This document shows positions 38,047 to 50,736 of a DNA stretch of 64,000 nt, piece after piece; the stretch's first letter is position 1; every line of letters begins with the position of its first letter. The stretch spans positions 13,873,862 through 13,937,861 of the forward strand of contig NC_086379.1 of NCBI RefSeq assembly GCF_036588685.1, given 5' to 3'. The DNA is from Mytilus trossulus (taxonomy: Eukaryota; Mollusca; Bivalvia; Mytilida; Mytilidae). The notes below the pieces were generated by a model. It saw only the letters and a program-made list of their open reading frames with translations, did not search any database and had not been told where the DNA came from. The translations under genes and the position numbers were made by a program.

Positions 38047-38592
38047 TTTCTTAGGCTAGGACAAAACTTCAGCTAGCTGAACACTGGTACATTCGAGCTT
38101 TTGCTACTTTTTTTCGAATATTCAAGATGATTGTCACAGTTGAGCATGTTTAACATTTAAACGTATGATAAAGACATAGAAAAGTTCAGAAAATGATGAG
38201 ACCAAATTCATCAAAAACGATAAAAGATCTAGAAACAACTAACAACATGAACGATACACCCCCCTCAAAAAAAGGAAATTAATAGGAAATTTTTGCTTCT
38301 CTTAATTGCCATTTGCGCTTCAATTTGTAGGACATTTGCGCGTTTTACATTACCAGATATGCGCTTTGCGTTTATTATATAGGACATTTGCGCTTTTATA
38401 AATTTGCTTCTTATGACTTTCCTCCTATTTTATTTGGCTTATGACCAGCAGATTTGATCTGGAAGAGTTAAAATCATTTTTTCATACCACATTAAAATCG
38501 AAACAGTTATAATAATGTAGTACCTGGTTACATACTGGACATAACTAGAACATCCTTTTTCCAATCCACTACTATTGAATTGAATAACATTT

Positions 38593-38700
38593 AAAGAGGG
38601 ACGAAAGATACCAGAGGGACAGTCAAACTCATAAATCGAAAACAAACAGACCACACCATGGCTAAAAATGAAAGGACCAACAGACCCGACATACGTACGA
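38593..38700 (+). repeat. AAAGAGGGACGAAAGATACC dispersed repeat
   Basis: Shares AGAGGGACGAAAGATACC and ACAGTCAAACTCATAAAT with 57052-57240, and a diverged longer copy at 47821-48065. Confidence 0.8.
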
Positions 38701-39674
38701 GCTTCTGTTGGCTGGTGACGGTGACCTTTCTTTTCAGCATATCAGAGACATGTTTGAGTCCGTACAATCTTATATCAGAATAACAATTTAAAACAATCGA
38801 TTAACATTCTAAATTTCAACTTTACAACCCTTCACTTTTCATTATCATTCCTTATAATATTATATTTTTCTTTTTATTTCTAATTTTAGTTTGTAGTATG
38901 CATTACATGCATTCCTACGTTTTTTCGTCATTATCTAATGTACTTTCTGCTTATATTTATATAAGGAGAGGACGTCTCTAATGTTGTTATAACTTGTGTC
39001 CAATCTCTCTTCCTACTTTTACAAATAAAATATGTTTAAATTAAACTATTAAAATCTTTATATATAATTTTAAAGACACATAGACAAGTATAGTCATTAC
39101 AGGTCAGTTTTTGCTTGGTATATTAAGCTCAGTGAATAAAATATCAAATATAGATCTATTTCTTTTTCTAAATTCTTGACTGAGATCCCTGTTCGTCAAT
39201 ATGACGAGTTTTAATGTAAATGACCGACTAGTGCCCCCTACTAGTGTTCAATGATAAAAAATTATTTTGGCATATTTATCTTCTTATTTTATTTATTATA
39301 CATATATGTTTTCCTTTGCTAGTCTATAACGTTAGATCTGTGTTCACGATTGTGTCACGGCAAACTAACTATCCACGGATATAACTTGAGTTATTTGCGT
39401 GATGATTAAAATTAGTAGAACTTCATGTATGTAGATAACTCAAGATAAACAGCATAAATTTTAGGTCAGTTTCATACAGGTTTATCAAAATTTAAAGCGC
39501 AAATGTTTATAGTGTTTGAAATGCATATGTCTTATATTGGGAAACAGGTAACAAATCTAAAGCGAAAACGCCATGTGCCAACAACTCGAGTTGGTATAGT
39601 AACTATACATTTTATATATTTAGTATATTTACCTCTCGTTATAGAAAAGCTATTTTAAACTGATATATAGATTA

Positions 39675-40405
39675 TAAAATATTTCCATACACCAAATATA
39701 GTTGACCTATTGCATATAGTATTAGAAAAAAAAAGTCAAAAACTTAACTTTGACCACTGAACAATGAAAACGAGGTCAAGGTCAGATGACACCTGCCAGC
39801 TAGACATGTACACCTTACAATCATTGCATACACTAATTATAGTAGACCTATTGCATACAGTATAAGAAAAACAGACCAAAACTCAAAAACTTAACTATAA
39901 CCACTGAACCATGAAAATGAGGTCAAGGTCAGATGACACCTGCCAGTTAAATATGTACACCTTACAGTGCTTCCATACACCGAATATACTAGACGCTTAT
40001 AGTATCTGAGATATGGACTTGACCACCAAAACTTAACCTTGTTCACTGATCCATGAAATGAGGTCGAGGTCAAGTGAAAACTGTCTGACGGGGATGAGGA
40101 CCTTGCAAGGTATTCACATACCAAAGATTGTTATATTATTACTTATAATAAGAGAGAGTTTAACATTACAAAAACTCTTAACTTTTTTTTTCAAGTAGTC
40201 ACTGAACCATGCAAATAGGGTCAAGGATAATGGACATGTGACTGACGGAAAGTTCGTAACATCTATATACAAAGTATGAAGCATCCAGGTCTTCCACTTT
40301 CTAAAATATAAAGCTTTTAAGAAGATAGCTAACACCGCCGCCGCCGCCGCCGGATCACTATCCCTATGTAGATTTTCTGCAACAAAAGTTGCAGGCTCAA
40401 CAACG
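39675..40405. repeat. Diverged tandem satellite, period about 145 bp, with GC-rich end
   Basis: Four increasingly diverged units contain ACTGAACCATGAAAATGAGG, then TCAAGGTCA and CACCTGCCAG. The block ends with (CCG)n at 40334-40352 and a small hairpin CTGCAAC-AAAA-GTTGCAG. Confidence 0.8.
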
Positions 40406-40565
40406 AGAAACGAGAAACACGTATAAATTACATAAACAATCGACAACTACTGTAAATCAGATTCCTGACTTAGGACAGGTGTAAACATTTGCAGCGGGAT
40501 TAAACGTTTTAATGGATCCAAACCGTCTCTTTTTTTCTGAAAATTGCATAACATCACAACATAGA
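40404..40565 (+). repeat. Dispersed mussel repeat A, 3' part
   Basis: Matches 25170-25335 (CGAGAAACGAGAAACACGTA; CAGCGGGATTAAACGTTTTA). Directly abuts the 145-bp satellite. Confidence 0.8.
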
Positions 40566-41199
40566 AAAACACACGATAAAAAAGTCCAAACAAAGTCATG
40601 GTAAGACACCACTGCGAAATATTTAACCCTTCGAAAATATTAACTTTAGAAAAGAAAAAGAAAAACGGTTTTAAAAATACAGAAAAATCTTGAAGTTTAT
40701 AAAAATGTAGTAAGTGAGAATTGAAAGATATTCCAAATAATCAAAGCTGGTATATAGACAAGATCCATATTAATATAGAATAGCAAAAAAAGCATTATAA
40801 ATAGTATCAACAGGTCGAATTAACAAGAAAATGCGATTTGAGAGTACTCGCAGTTACTGACAGCTAGTTAAAAGCCAAAAACAATTAATAATAAAAAAAA
40901 AACATGCATCAGAGACTAAAATCAACTAAAAAACATCCCAGGGATTTAGTATTTTAACGTCATGAACAGTCAAAAAAGACATGACTTGTGCAATGCCAAA
41001 AATAATGTATCGACATGTAGTAGGATAGTGAGGTGCGACTTTTAGAGAGATAAAAATTAACGTGTCTGTGTCTCTATACGTCCCGCCTCAAAAGAAGATA
41101 CAATTTAGTTATGTTTTAATTTGCTAATGACATAATCGATATCAGTGCCAATGTAAACCATATTCAGAGATTTAATTACAATATTGGTACCGAAACCCT

Positions 41200-42022
41200 T
41201 ACTTATAAGTTTGTTTCATGGTTCGATGAGTTTACACGGATCACATAGTGATTTTCTCGCTTTTAGTACAATATTACCATAAAATGTAGGATGTGAAATA
41301 CCATTTTTAATAAGTTTTCTAAAGGTATAGCCAAATTTACTTATCAAATCTTTGTATCTATGAAAGAATTTAGTAATTTAGTAAAAGTTTTCAGTAATTT
41401 ATGGTATCGAAATCCCTGACACAACAATTTCCCAGTGATGCATTGAGTACGTTCGTTAAAATCTATGACATCAGAACACACACGGGCAAACCGATTTGGG
41501 ATATATAAACACCGTATGATGGATCCAAAGGCACATAGCCGTCTGAAAAAGGAAAATTAACAATAGGAAATGAACAATCGTCTATTTTGTAGTTTCCCGT
41601 TATAAATTGAAATGTCTAAATCTAGAAAAGGACAACTGCTGCTGTTTATGCTAGATTTAGTTAAAGTAAGTTATTTTGGGTAAATTTCTGAAGTATATTT
41701 AGAACTCTGGATTATTCAACGAAAAAATATCATCTAGATAACGAAAGGTATTTTTTAATGCATCAACCAAACATAACAATGATGGGTCTTTACTGAGTTT
41801 GGTCATAAACTGGGATTCATAGCAATATAGAAATAAATCTGCTATTAAAGGGGCACAGTTGGTGCACATATGAATACCTACCACCTGACGATACACTGTA
41901 TTACCGAAACGTACATAAATGTTATCTAGCAGAAAATTTAAAGCTTCAATCATAGTATCCTCACCTTTCCAGTTCATTTTAGAAAAGTGTTTTGTTTGGA
42001 TTCGTGTCGCCAATGTTTCCAC
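41200..42022 (-). pseudogene. Decayed reverse transcriptase (retroelement relic)
   Basis: An open stretch of 107 codons (42022-41699) contains a degraded fingers/palm motif (QVVGIHMCTNCAPLIADLF) and FRYLDDIFSLNN, with the YLDD catalytic box. Further homologous pieces continue downstream in shifted frames with stops (FARVCSDV around 41.47 kb; FGYTFRKLIKNGISHP around 41.3 kb), so the copy is dead. The class is uncertain: a non-LTR or Penelope-like RT is my best guess. It sits in intron 7 of MACPF-ApeC copy 3. Confidence 0.7.
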
Positions 42023-42077
42023 ACGCCACTTTTAATAAATGGAAGAATGTTTTAATTGTTCTTAACACTCTACGTAC

Positions 42078-42206
42078 CGGTAGGGCATGATCCATACTTT
42101 ACAATGCAGTAATTTCCAGCCGGCCAATTCCTCTGGTATTCACTTGTATTTCCGGACGTCTTTGTGCAGAAGTGAAATTTAGAATTTTGTTTTTGAAGTG
42201 TGTCAC
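42078..42206 (-). pseudogene. Copy 3 exon 7: ApeC start
   Basis: 129 nt, with NWPAGNYCIVKYGSCPTG before a GTACGT donor. A reverse transcriptase relic begins only about 50 bp downstream in the intron. Confidence 0.84.
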
Positions 42207-43205
42207 CTTAAATATACCATTAAAATATTCATATTATTATATAATAATTAATAATTATTATAATTTGTTGCAATAAAAATGGTTTAACCATTAAATGGTC
42301 TGATCGTTAAGTAGTTTTACTTTTGACTCTATTTTAGCTGGTCGGACCATTACTTGGTATTTGTTGTTTGTTATAAAAACAATTTTCTCTGAAACTGCAG
42401 CCCCAAATAAAACCAAAATTAATGACCACTATCTTGTGTGGTATATCGTTTAACAGGTATCCGTTGCCCTCTTTGAGCAAACACTATGACTACGCAGGGA
42501 AAACTATATCATAGGGATAAACTGCTACTATTAGCTATAATTTGAAAGCAACTATACACAAGGAAAATCTGAGACAAGCTAACATGTTCAGAATGTAAAA
42601 TAATACTATATTTTTCGACAAACATTGTCAGATAACACTGTATAAGTGTTATTTTTTCAAATGGCGATTTTTACAACAACAAAAAAGTGTGATTTGCCAA
42701 TTGTTTATAATAAACCTGATAGGAGTAAACAAAGCACTGAACTCCATCTAAAGCAAACTCAACAATACAATGGAACCAACTATTTGATAGAATCTACCAT
42801 ATTCTTGACTTGGTACAAGACATACCAATGAAATGGCTAGCAAAACTGCCCGCTTGTATAGCAATTAATTGAAAGTATCGCTTAAATGACAACATTACGT
42901 AGCAGGAGTACAGTACAACATGTACAAATAAACGGTAGAAAAGGTGTTATGGACATCATCATAGTAAGTCTATTTCATAGACAATTACAACCTTTGATTG
43001 TTTTTCGAAACTTAGATATTTATCATTAAGCATTCAACGGATTTAATTTTAATATTGAGACACGAATATCCACAATTATTTAAGAAATGCTTCAGTTGTT
43101 GCCATTTACATTTTAGCATCTTGTGTTCCAAATAAAAGTTTCAATAACAGAGACGAAACCTTTAAAGACATTCTATCTAATGGAAATTCTTTTTTAAAAG
43201 CTTAC

Positions 43206-43379
43206 CAGGTAAATGATCACCTTGAGACCACGAATTGTTACTTATTCCGTCTTCGGTATCATAAAATCTCCACCCTGTTTCAAACCTTTTATTGGAATGT
43301 GGGCATCCTGATACTGGTTGATATAACGAAAATGTTCCTGTCGGCCACATTAATGGCACGATTAATACGTGTGTAATTT
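43206..43379 (-). pseudogene. Copy 3 exon 6
   Basis: 174 nt, as in copy 2, with WPTGTFSLYQPVSGCP. It uses a normal GTAAGC donor, in contrast to the GC donor of copy 2. Confidence 0.84.
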
Positions 43380-44048
43380 CTGAAAATAGACAAATTTCTG
43401 CAAAAAGTGTTAAATGGATCCACATTTTGTTATCGTAGGTCCACAAATCTTTAAACATAAACATGTTATTTATATTTTATAAGCTCGCATGTTTTATTTG
43501 AATTGTTTTCACAATTGCAACATTCTTTGTGATTGTTTTATAGAAGAGTATGTTTAACCCAAAATGTATATATGGTATTTTTTTGGTAGCTTTGACATTA
43601 CGCTGTTTTCTCATTGACTAAATAACCACATCTTCTTATATTCATAACTGCCATAATGCACCTACCAATGCCAGCCATGAAAAACTCAACTTCCTCTAAA
43701 CATGACAATCACCCCCCCCCCCCCCCCAAAAAAAATCAAAATCATTCATTGTTCTGACAATTGGTAATGTTTTATAAATCATGTAAAGGTTAAAACATTT
43801 AACTCAGTCAGTAAGTGTTTCGATGGTAACGATCGTGTTTTTCTAATTTATAATCATTAAAAAAAATAGTAGTCGTTAGACACCTCAAGCACTGTTTTTT
43901 GAAAATAACCTAATAGTATATATCATTATTCGAAAGCATGTATCGGCAAATACAAGGTTAGAGATTCGTGCTTCAGTCATATATTTGTTCCTGGTTAGAA
44001 GTTTTTGTTAAAGTGAGTGTACAATAAGACGAACAATATTCTAGTTAC

Positions 44049-44397
44049 CTGACGGTGTTGACATTATGCGATAGGTAGACGGATATTCATTCAAAGCTTT
44101 AAGCAGATTTTGCTTTATTATTGAAAAATTCTTGTTCATCATAGTGGAACACATGCTATCTAAATGCTGGATATTGTCATTTATCCAGAAATCGTTATTT
44201 AAGAATCGTGCAATGGATACTAAATGAAACTCGAGGGGTTCAGATATACCCATCCTTCCAACATTTAGCTGTTAAGGTTGGTTTCCGATTGTAAATGTTT
44301 TGAAATCCGATGTCGGTATGCTGGACGTGTTAAGATAAGCCACAGTTCCGTCATCTTTTACAATTTCGACTTTCCATAAAGGTGGATCGGTATATTT
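44049..44397 (-). pseudogene. Copy 3 exon 5 with in-frame stop
   Basis: 349 nt, six more than copy 2 (frame kept). Reads KYTDPPLWKVEIVKDDG, then meets TAA at 44272-44274 just before LNVGRMGISEPLEFH. The rest is open to the MSTPS|GTAACT donor. Confidence 0.85.
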
Positions 44398-44719
44398 CTG
44401 AAACAAATTCTCTGACTTTCAGATTAAACAGAAGGTAATGATTTCCAAAGCCTATAGATAAATACGAGTCATCGTACGGTCTTGAATAAAGGTCGAAACT
44501 TTGTGAAACGCAATTTTTTATGCTTTAAGTCATTTGAAACAAGTTTCTACTGATTGCTATTTTTAGAAATTAATTGACCAAATTCAAGCAAATATACGAA
44601 ACAAGGTCATATGTACGTTGAGTTTTTTTTGTCGTATTTACAACGAAGCAATGAAATTGATATAACAAAACAAAAACATTCGATACCTCACGGGTGTCTT
44701 TCGGTTTAAAGAGTGAAAT

Positions 44720-45191
44720 GATCGTGAAAGAATATGTAACGGTGGTCAAGTATTGCGAGACGATCGTGAAAGCTCTGGTTCCGGATCGTGAAAGAATTTT
44801 AATGTAAATTTATGTCAGAATCTGTAAAAAAAAACGCGGAACAAATCCGAACAAAAATATATGTCTGTCAAAATGGTTCAACTTCCTTAACATTACTGTG
44901 AAATAAGACAAAGATAATATGCAGTACTTTCCGAAAAATCACAAAAGGCGCAATGCATGTTTATGGGAAAAAAATAGAAAAAAACACGCTATTTATACCT
45001 ATAATGGTCATATTTCAATATATCATGATATATTTGAAATTTAATCTTTTGTGTATCTGATAGTACAGTAAAATAAAAGTATTTTCTTTCCTTAAAAGTG
45101 TTTATTTGTTTTCGAAAACCTTGAATTTTGTTGAATTTTCATCAAACTTGATCGTGAAAAATCAGGCAAAGCATTATTTTGATCGTGAAAG
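44720..45191 (+). repeat. Cluster of five GATCGTGAAAG motifs
   Basis: GATCGTGAAA(G/A) occurs at 44720, 44762, 44784, 45150 and 45181, all in one orientation, two groups separated by about 350 bp. This looks like the sub-terminal repeats of a small transposon, but the ends were not found. Confidence 0.5.
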
Positions 45192-45439
45192 ATAATGCGT
45201 GACCAGACTTACATTGTAATACTAGTAAACAGTTACCAATATTTCTTTTACCATTTTATATACCTGCAACAGGTTGAAATACGTAACCATTTTGATAAGA
45301 ATGAACAGTCTAGTACCATTCAGGCAGACCGTCACTGTTTAGTCAATACTATGGGTATACAACGTTAAAACCAAAATATACAAACATTTTGTTCACCATA
45401 TATAAGTGTTCCGATCCTCACAGTACCTTAGAAACTGAC

Positions 45440-45880
45440 AAATGGAAAAGTAAGGTTTGGTCAATTTATTTGGAACGTAAGTTCGAAAGTATATGAACCC
45501 TGACCGACAGCCAGACATAGACATCTTACTATTATTCAATATATCAAATACAATTGACGTCATAATATGAATATATTATATGAAACATGCAGATAGACAT
45601 GTACACCATAAACCAAATACCGTGACGATATAGCATACAGGTATAAAAGGCCAAACAACATAAATCGAACATTGCCAAATGATGCATGATAATGAGGTCA
45701 CTATTATTTGAAACCTTGCAGAAGTCAAAAATGAACACCTAACAATCATAACGTCAACAGAATTATCATAAAGCTTGACGAAAACAGACTTGACCACAAA
45801 ACTAAATCTAGATTCATAAAATGAGGCAAAGTAGAGGTCATGTGAATCCTGTCTGACGGACATGTAGATTATACTAGGAT
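45440..45880. repeat. Highly diverged copy of the 145-bp satellite
   Basis: Shares AATGAGGTCA, AGAGGTCATGTGA and CTGTCTGACGGACATGTAGA with the satellite at 39.7-40.4 kb. Confidence 0.5.
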
Positions 45881-46174
45881 GTAATTTACAAAATGTAGTT
45901 ATCCTGTAACTCGTGATAAGTGAATCCTTTACATGACAATAAAAACCTTCATCCTACAATCAGCCAACTTTAATACAAATAACATGTTCACAAATGCACA
46001 AATAATAATTTGTTTGTATTATGTGTACTTTTACAAATAAAATCTCCTGTTACCTCGCTTATATCTTGAGCAAGCCATAAAATGGATTCAATTTGTTTTT
46101 TATGAGTATCAGTTCATTTTTGGCTCCTCTTCGGGGTCTACGTTTGAACAAAAGTTTCAAAGGCCGGTTGTAAC

Positions 46175-46535
46175 GTCACTTTTTAGAAGGGTTTTGTCAA
46201 AAATGAAAGTGGCCGCATCCGTGTTCATCCTCAACCTTTATATATGTTATGTACAACTTGCATTTTAATATTTGGAATGAACACGAATGCGGCCACTTTC
46301 ATTTAAGACAGAAACCGTCTAATATTTAACTAAAATGCTAAAGTTGTGAAGATTTAAGTAATTTAGCATGACTTAAGGTTGCTAGTATCCGATATATGTA
46401 CATTTTAGTGCCAAAAAAGTCCATATTTATGAAGCAGAAGCATTTTACTTTCCAGTTAAAAGATTACATTTTCACAATTTTGTAAAACTGCTATATTTTG
46501 GGGCCAAAATGGGTCTTACTGCACCTAATCCTTTT
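46175..46535. mobile_element. Partial relative of the 37.5-kb TIR element
   Basis: Opposite orientation to 37495-38046. Shares GTGGCCGCATCCGTGTTCAT and ends in TGCACCTAATCCTTTT, matching the left end of the full element. Confidence 0.7.
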
Positions 46536-46672
46536 GTCGGATGAATGCTGTTTTACTTAAAATCCAATTAATATAGAACTAATTTATTGATCGTACTTCT
46601 ATATGTTTAAAAATAATCATTATCTGTCAATAAAGCCCGTAATACTCTAAAATCAAACTGCAAATACGTTAC

Positions 46673-46759
46673 CTTGAATAGTTCTTCTGCAACTCTAGTT
46701 GCGGGAATTTCATACTGACTGACGGACCTTGTCCCAGTTTCAACTTCAACGATTACATG
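46673..46759 (-). pseudogene. Copy 3 exon 4
   Basis: 87 nt, starts HVIVEVETGTRSVSQYE and ends at an AAG|GTAACG donor. Equivalent to copy 2 exon 4. Confidence 0.84.
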
Positions 46760-47259
46760 CTGAAATGTTAACGAATAAGATAATTCGAGTTGTAAGCTAT
46801 CTAATCTCGTTATTTGCATTTATTTTACATGTTAAGTCATGGAATTGACCTCATGAATTCGTCTTTTATCCTTTGTTATAAGTGTCGTGCAACATTTTTA
46901 GTTAGTTTTTTGTTTGTTTGTTGTTTTCTTTCTTTTCTTTGTTCCTGAAACATAATGCCATTTATATCTTACCGAAGGAAATAAAATATGAAAGTAAAGT
47001 AATAAAGTGAAAGTAAAATCGCTTTAAATATTGGGGTAGTTCGGGGGTCTATTTTTTCTTTTTAAATTGGGGAATCCCCCTTTTTTTTCTTTTTAAATCT
47101 GGAAATCCACTGATCTATTTTCTAAATTGGTAAATCCACTCGTTTTCTTTTCTTCATCGGAGAATCACCTCATTTTCTTTTTACCAAACTAGGGAAAATC
47201 CACACAAAAGAACCGTTACCGTTCCCCGCGGGTGCAGTATAAATTTAATGCAGCCTTAC

Positions 47260-47459
47260 CGTTCCCCAGTCTTTAAGATATTGACTATAGACCGTCGGAT
47301 CGTATGATGTTGGCAAAGAACAAAATGCTGCTACAAACTCGTCATTCAGTTTGTGAGCGGACGAATAAGCTGGAGGCATAACATAACGGCTACGCCCTCG
47401 GTTACAAACAGTTATCTCAGCAATGGTAATAACATTTGGTTTTGTAGCACTATCGAGAG
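47260..47459 (-). pseudogene. Copy 3 exon 3
   Basis: 200 nt, open in the homologous frame, ending YSQYLKDWGT. It has no Met near its start, so it does not appear as a long ATG frame. Acceptor CATTTTAAG. Confidence 0.82.
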
Positions 47460-47820
47460 CTTAAAATGGAGAAACAGCATATTCAGTCAAATAACAAAAC
47501 TAACAAACTTGTTGAGGGGAATATCATGAACACAAACTCACTTTTTTTTTATTTTGTAGAAGAATGATTATCATTTTACAACCCTGTCACATCATATATA
47601 ATTATATACAGAGGTTTCAGTTAGAGTAGCTCTCTTCAAAACATCATTATTTATTGTGAAAATGAACTTACACAGGTATGTTTAAACTTGATAAGTATTT
47701 TTTAAATAATTTAAATTCCGAAAAACATTAATATTAGTTGGAAAGGGGATGTCGAGTTTACGTCAATGAAACAACATCAACAACGTAACGAGTATAATAT
47801 CAAGTTGGAAGCATTTAACA

Positions 47821-48065
47821 GAGGGATGAAAGATACTCGAGGGAGAATTAAACTAATAAATAGAAAATTAACTGACAACACAATGGCTAAAAAAACGATA
47901 AACAGACCAACAAGTTTAAAGTACACAAATAAATCATAGAAAAGTAATGACTAGCAACAAAACCCCACCAAATATTGGGGCGTTCTCATGTGCTCCGAAA
48001 AAAAAGCATGATCCTGCTCTACATGTTGCACCCGTCATGTTGCTCATGTTAGTACAAACCCGGTT
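47821..48065 (+). repeat. AAAGAGGGACGAAAGATACC dispersed repeat, diverged longer copy
   Basis: Includes the 3' part of the family (AACCCCACCAAATATTGGGG; GATCCTGCTCTACATGTTGC). In intron 2 of MACPF-ApeC copy 3. Confidence 0.7.
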
Positions 48066-48656
48066 ACAAACATCGAACATTCTTCTTTTTGTTCTTGTCT
48101 AGCATATAGTGTTTCTATGGTTTTTTTATTCCTTTCAGACTACCAGATGTTTCGGAGATGAATGCCCTAATTAGAAAAAAATTAACAACATGTTCATGAT
48201 AAAATAAAAGCGCAAGTATATGAAAAAGAAATATAACATGTATAAGTCGATGTTAAGATGTAAATTATCACGATATTTTTTTTGAAATTTTTAATCATGA
48301 GCTAAATATAAATATATTATGAAAACAATTGAAAATAAGGAGATTTAACACAGTTGGGCGTTCAACAATGAATAAAAATCATAGCATATGATCTTGTAGG
48401 AAAAATGTAAAAGGTTTCGAATCTGAACGGGTTTATACTACTAGTTATTACACTTCAGACCGCATCCAACGATATTAACCACAAGATTACAGGCTCGACG
48501 GCTTCGGAGAATTCAGATTTGATATCAAATGATGTATATATCATGTACATGTATTTTGCACCACCCAAAGTATACGACATAATTTTGTTAGGATCTTGCA
48601 TTTAGTATAAAAAAAAATATGAAATTATACTCAGATAGTTAAATCTATATATTTAC

Positions 48657-48704
48657 CAGATCCAGCCATGAAGGCATATGGACGAATGAGCATGTCACCA
48701 TCAC
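48657..48704 (-). pseudogene. Copy 3 exon 2
   Basis: 48 nt encoding GDGDMLIRPYAFMAGS, with acceptor ATTGTAG and donor GTAAAT. The full TG|GT donor is retained, unlike copy 1. Confidence 0.82.
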
Positions 48705-49270
48705 CTACAATTTTTTTCAATATTATCATATAATGATACATATATGAACTATATGGTTTGAACATTTAACCCTTACATGTAGGATACTAGTTTACAAACA
48801 TATTATTGAACCTGCATGTAATGATTCCTTGCTAGGAATTGTTTTATCGTTCATTTTTTTTAAATACTACTGAATTATTTTTTATTTTCATGTTATACTT
48901 TTATTAACAAAACACATGTTGCGCTTTCGATGGTTTACATTTTTCACTTTGCCGTCATCAGACATAAAGAATCCGTCATTAACAACTTTACTGGAGATTC
49001 TAGAACATGTAAGACTAGTTCTATGACATTATTCTAAACGTGACAACGCGATGGCGCAATTATTCACACAAAACAAGGAATAGACAACTTAAGACCATAA
49101 ATTCAGAAATTGTTATATATGCCGATCGCAGTGATTGATAAACAGGTTTAAGTACACTGGCCTTTGTTAGTCTTGTATTATTTTAATTTAGTTTCTTGCG
49201 TACAATTTGGAAATTAGTTTGGCGTTCATTATCACTGAACTAGTATATTATTTGTTAAGGGGCTAGCTGA

Positions 49271-49400
49271 AGGACGCCTTCGGGTGCGGGAATTTCTCGC
49301 TACATTGAAGTCCTGTTGGTGACCTTCTGCTGTTGTTTTTTTCTATGGTCGGGTTGTTGTCTCTTTGACACGTTCCCTATTTCCATTCTCAATTTTATTT
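49271..49400 (+). repeat. GGACGCCTCC dispersed repeat, copy 2
   Basis: Same family as 32801-32930. Lies in the interval where MACPF-ApeC copy 3 should carry exon 1. Confidence 0.75.
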
Positions 49401-50420
49401 TTATTATAACTTTTACATAATATAAAATTAGCAAGTCAATTAGGACTTTGACACAGATTTGAATGCCAATTCCTAAATTTGTACGCTTACATAACACACG
49501 ATTCTAATGTAAAAGCTGAATACCATTGAAACGATAGCCAAAAACGTTAACCAAGTTACTTTCGCTGACATTTCATCAAATAAATACAGTGACAGGGGAG
49601 GTAATGACGTTGCTAACGTAAACTGTTATTTTCGCGACGTCAAACTATGACATACATGTTTGTATCTGGAAAAGATGCATTTTTCGACTGATTTTTATCA
49701 TTCAAACTGATTTAATTTGAAAACGAGTTTATAGTTTATGTGACCCAAATTTCATAAAACTGAAAATAGAGGATTTTTTTAAATTTTGATAAACATGCAG
49801 CAAAACATGACGTATTTTCCTCAATTCATGAATATTTGATTAATAAGAGTTATTTCTGAATAAAAAATGCATTATCATCATGTTTTATGATACTTATAAA
49901 ATACAGAAATTACAGATTATTTAACAAAAAACAATTTGTGTTTATCTTGTATAACAAAAAGGTTATGTCTGTCTTTCGAAAAGAAATTACGGCCACAGAT
50001 CTGAATTTTGAGCAAATATACAAAATTTCGACCTCATTTTACTCAAAAAGTAGCGCATGAAGGTATATTTTTTATTACATATTTGATTTAATCAGGTAAA
50101 CAATAGCCTATATGCAAATTTTAACGAACTTGTAAATACAGGATCAAAACTGTATTGTTTGCCCTATAGGGTTGTCATTACTCCCTATTCATTTGCTGAA
50201 TTATGCATTTGGTCGACATTAGAACTTTGTCGATATACAAAATGTATAACAACAATTGATACATATACAATGTATGCTTTGGCTATAGATTGAAAAAACA
50301 AAAATCAAGAGCTAAGACAATATTGTATCAAAATTCATACAAGTACATACATCATAATTATCTTTAGATATATTTCAGATTTAATCTTGTCGAAGGTTTC
50401 TGTTTCTAATGTGTACGTTC

Positions 50421-50475
50421 CAGACCGTATGAGTATTTGGACCGAACCCGTTTTTCAAAATACGCATACGGTCTG
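50421..50475. repeat. 18-bp inverted repeat
   Basis: CAGACCGTATGAGTATTT pairs with AAATACGCATACGGTCTG around a 19-bp spacer. A small cruciform-capable repeat, otherwise unexplained. Confidence 0.6.
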
Positions 50476-50736
50476 ACTAATATTAAGAAGTTGGTCCAGT
50501 TTATTACATACAAATGTATATAACAGTTCAACATAATTTATATCTCAAATTAATATAAAAAGTTCAATAGATTAGTAACTTTAATAAAAACCTAATATTT
50601 CAACTATTAAAAGAATCATGCTTATTTTTAAAATCTGTTAATCTCCTGTATTAAGTATGTCAGTAATTCATTAATTGCAGCCAAGAATGCTCATTGAAAT
50701 TGAAGTTATCGGAAGTAAACATTACATACACATGTA

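Noticed and set aside
40334..40352. (CCG)n as a coding alanine or proline tract
   Set aside because: It lies at the end of a dispersed satellite and is not in a supported frame.
44272..44274. Stop in copy 3 exon 5 as a programmed readthrough or edited codon
   Set aside because: Exon 1 is also missing, so simple pseudogenisation explains both without a special mechanism.
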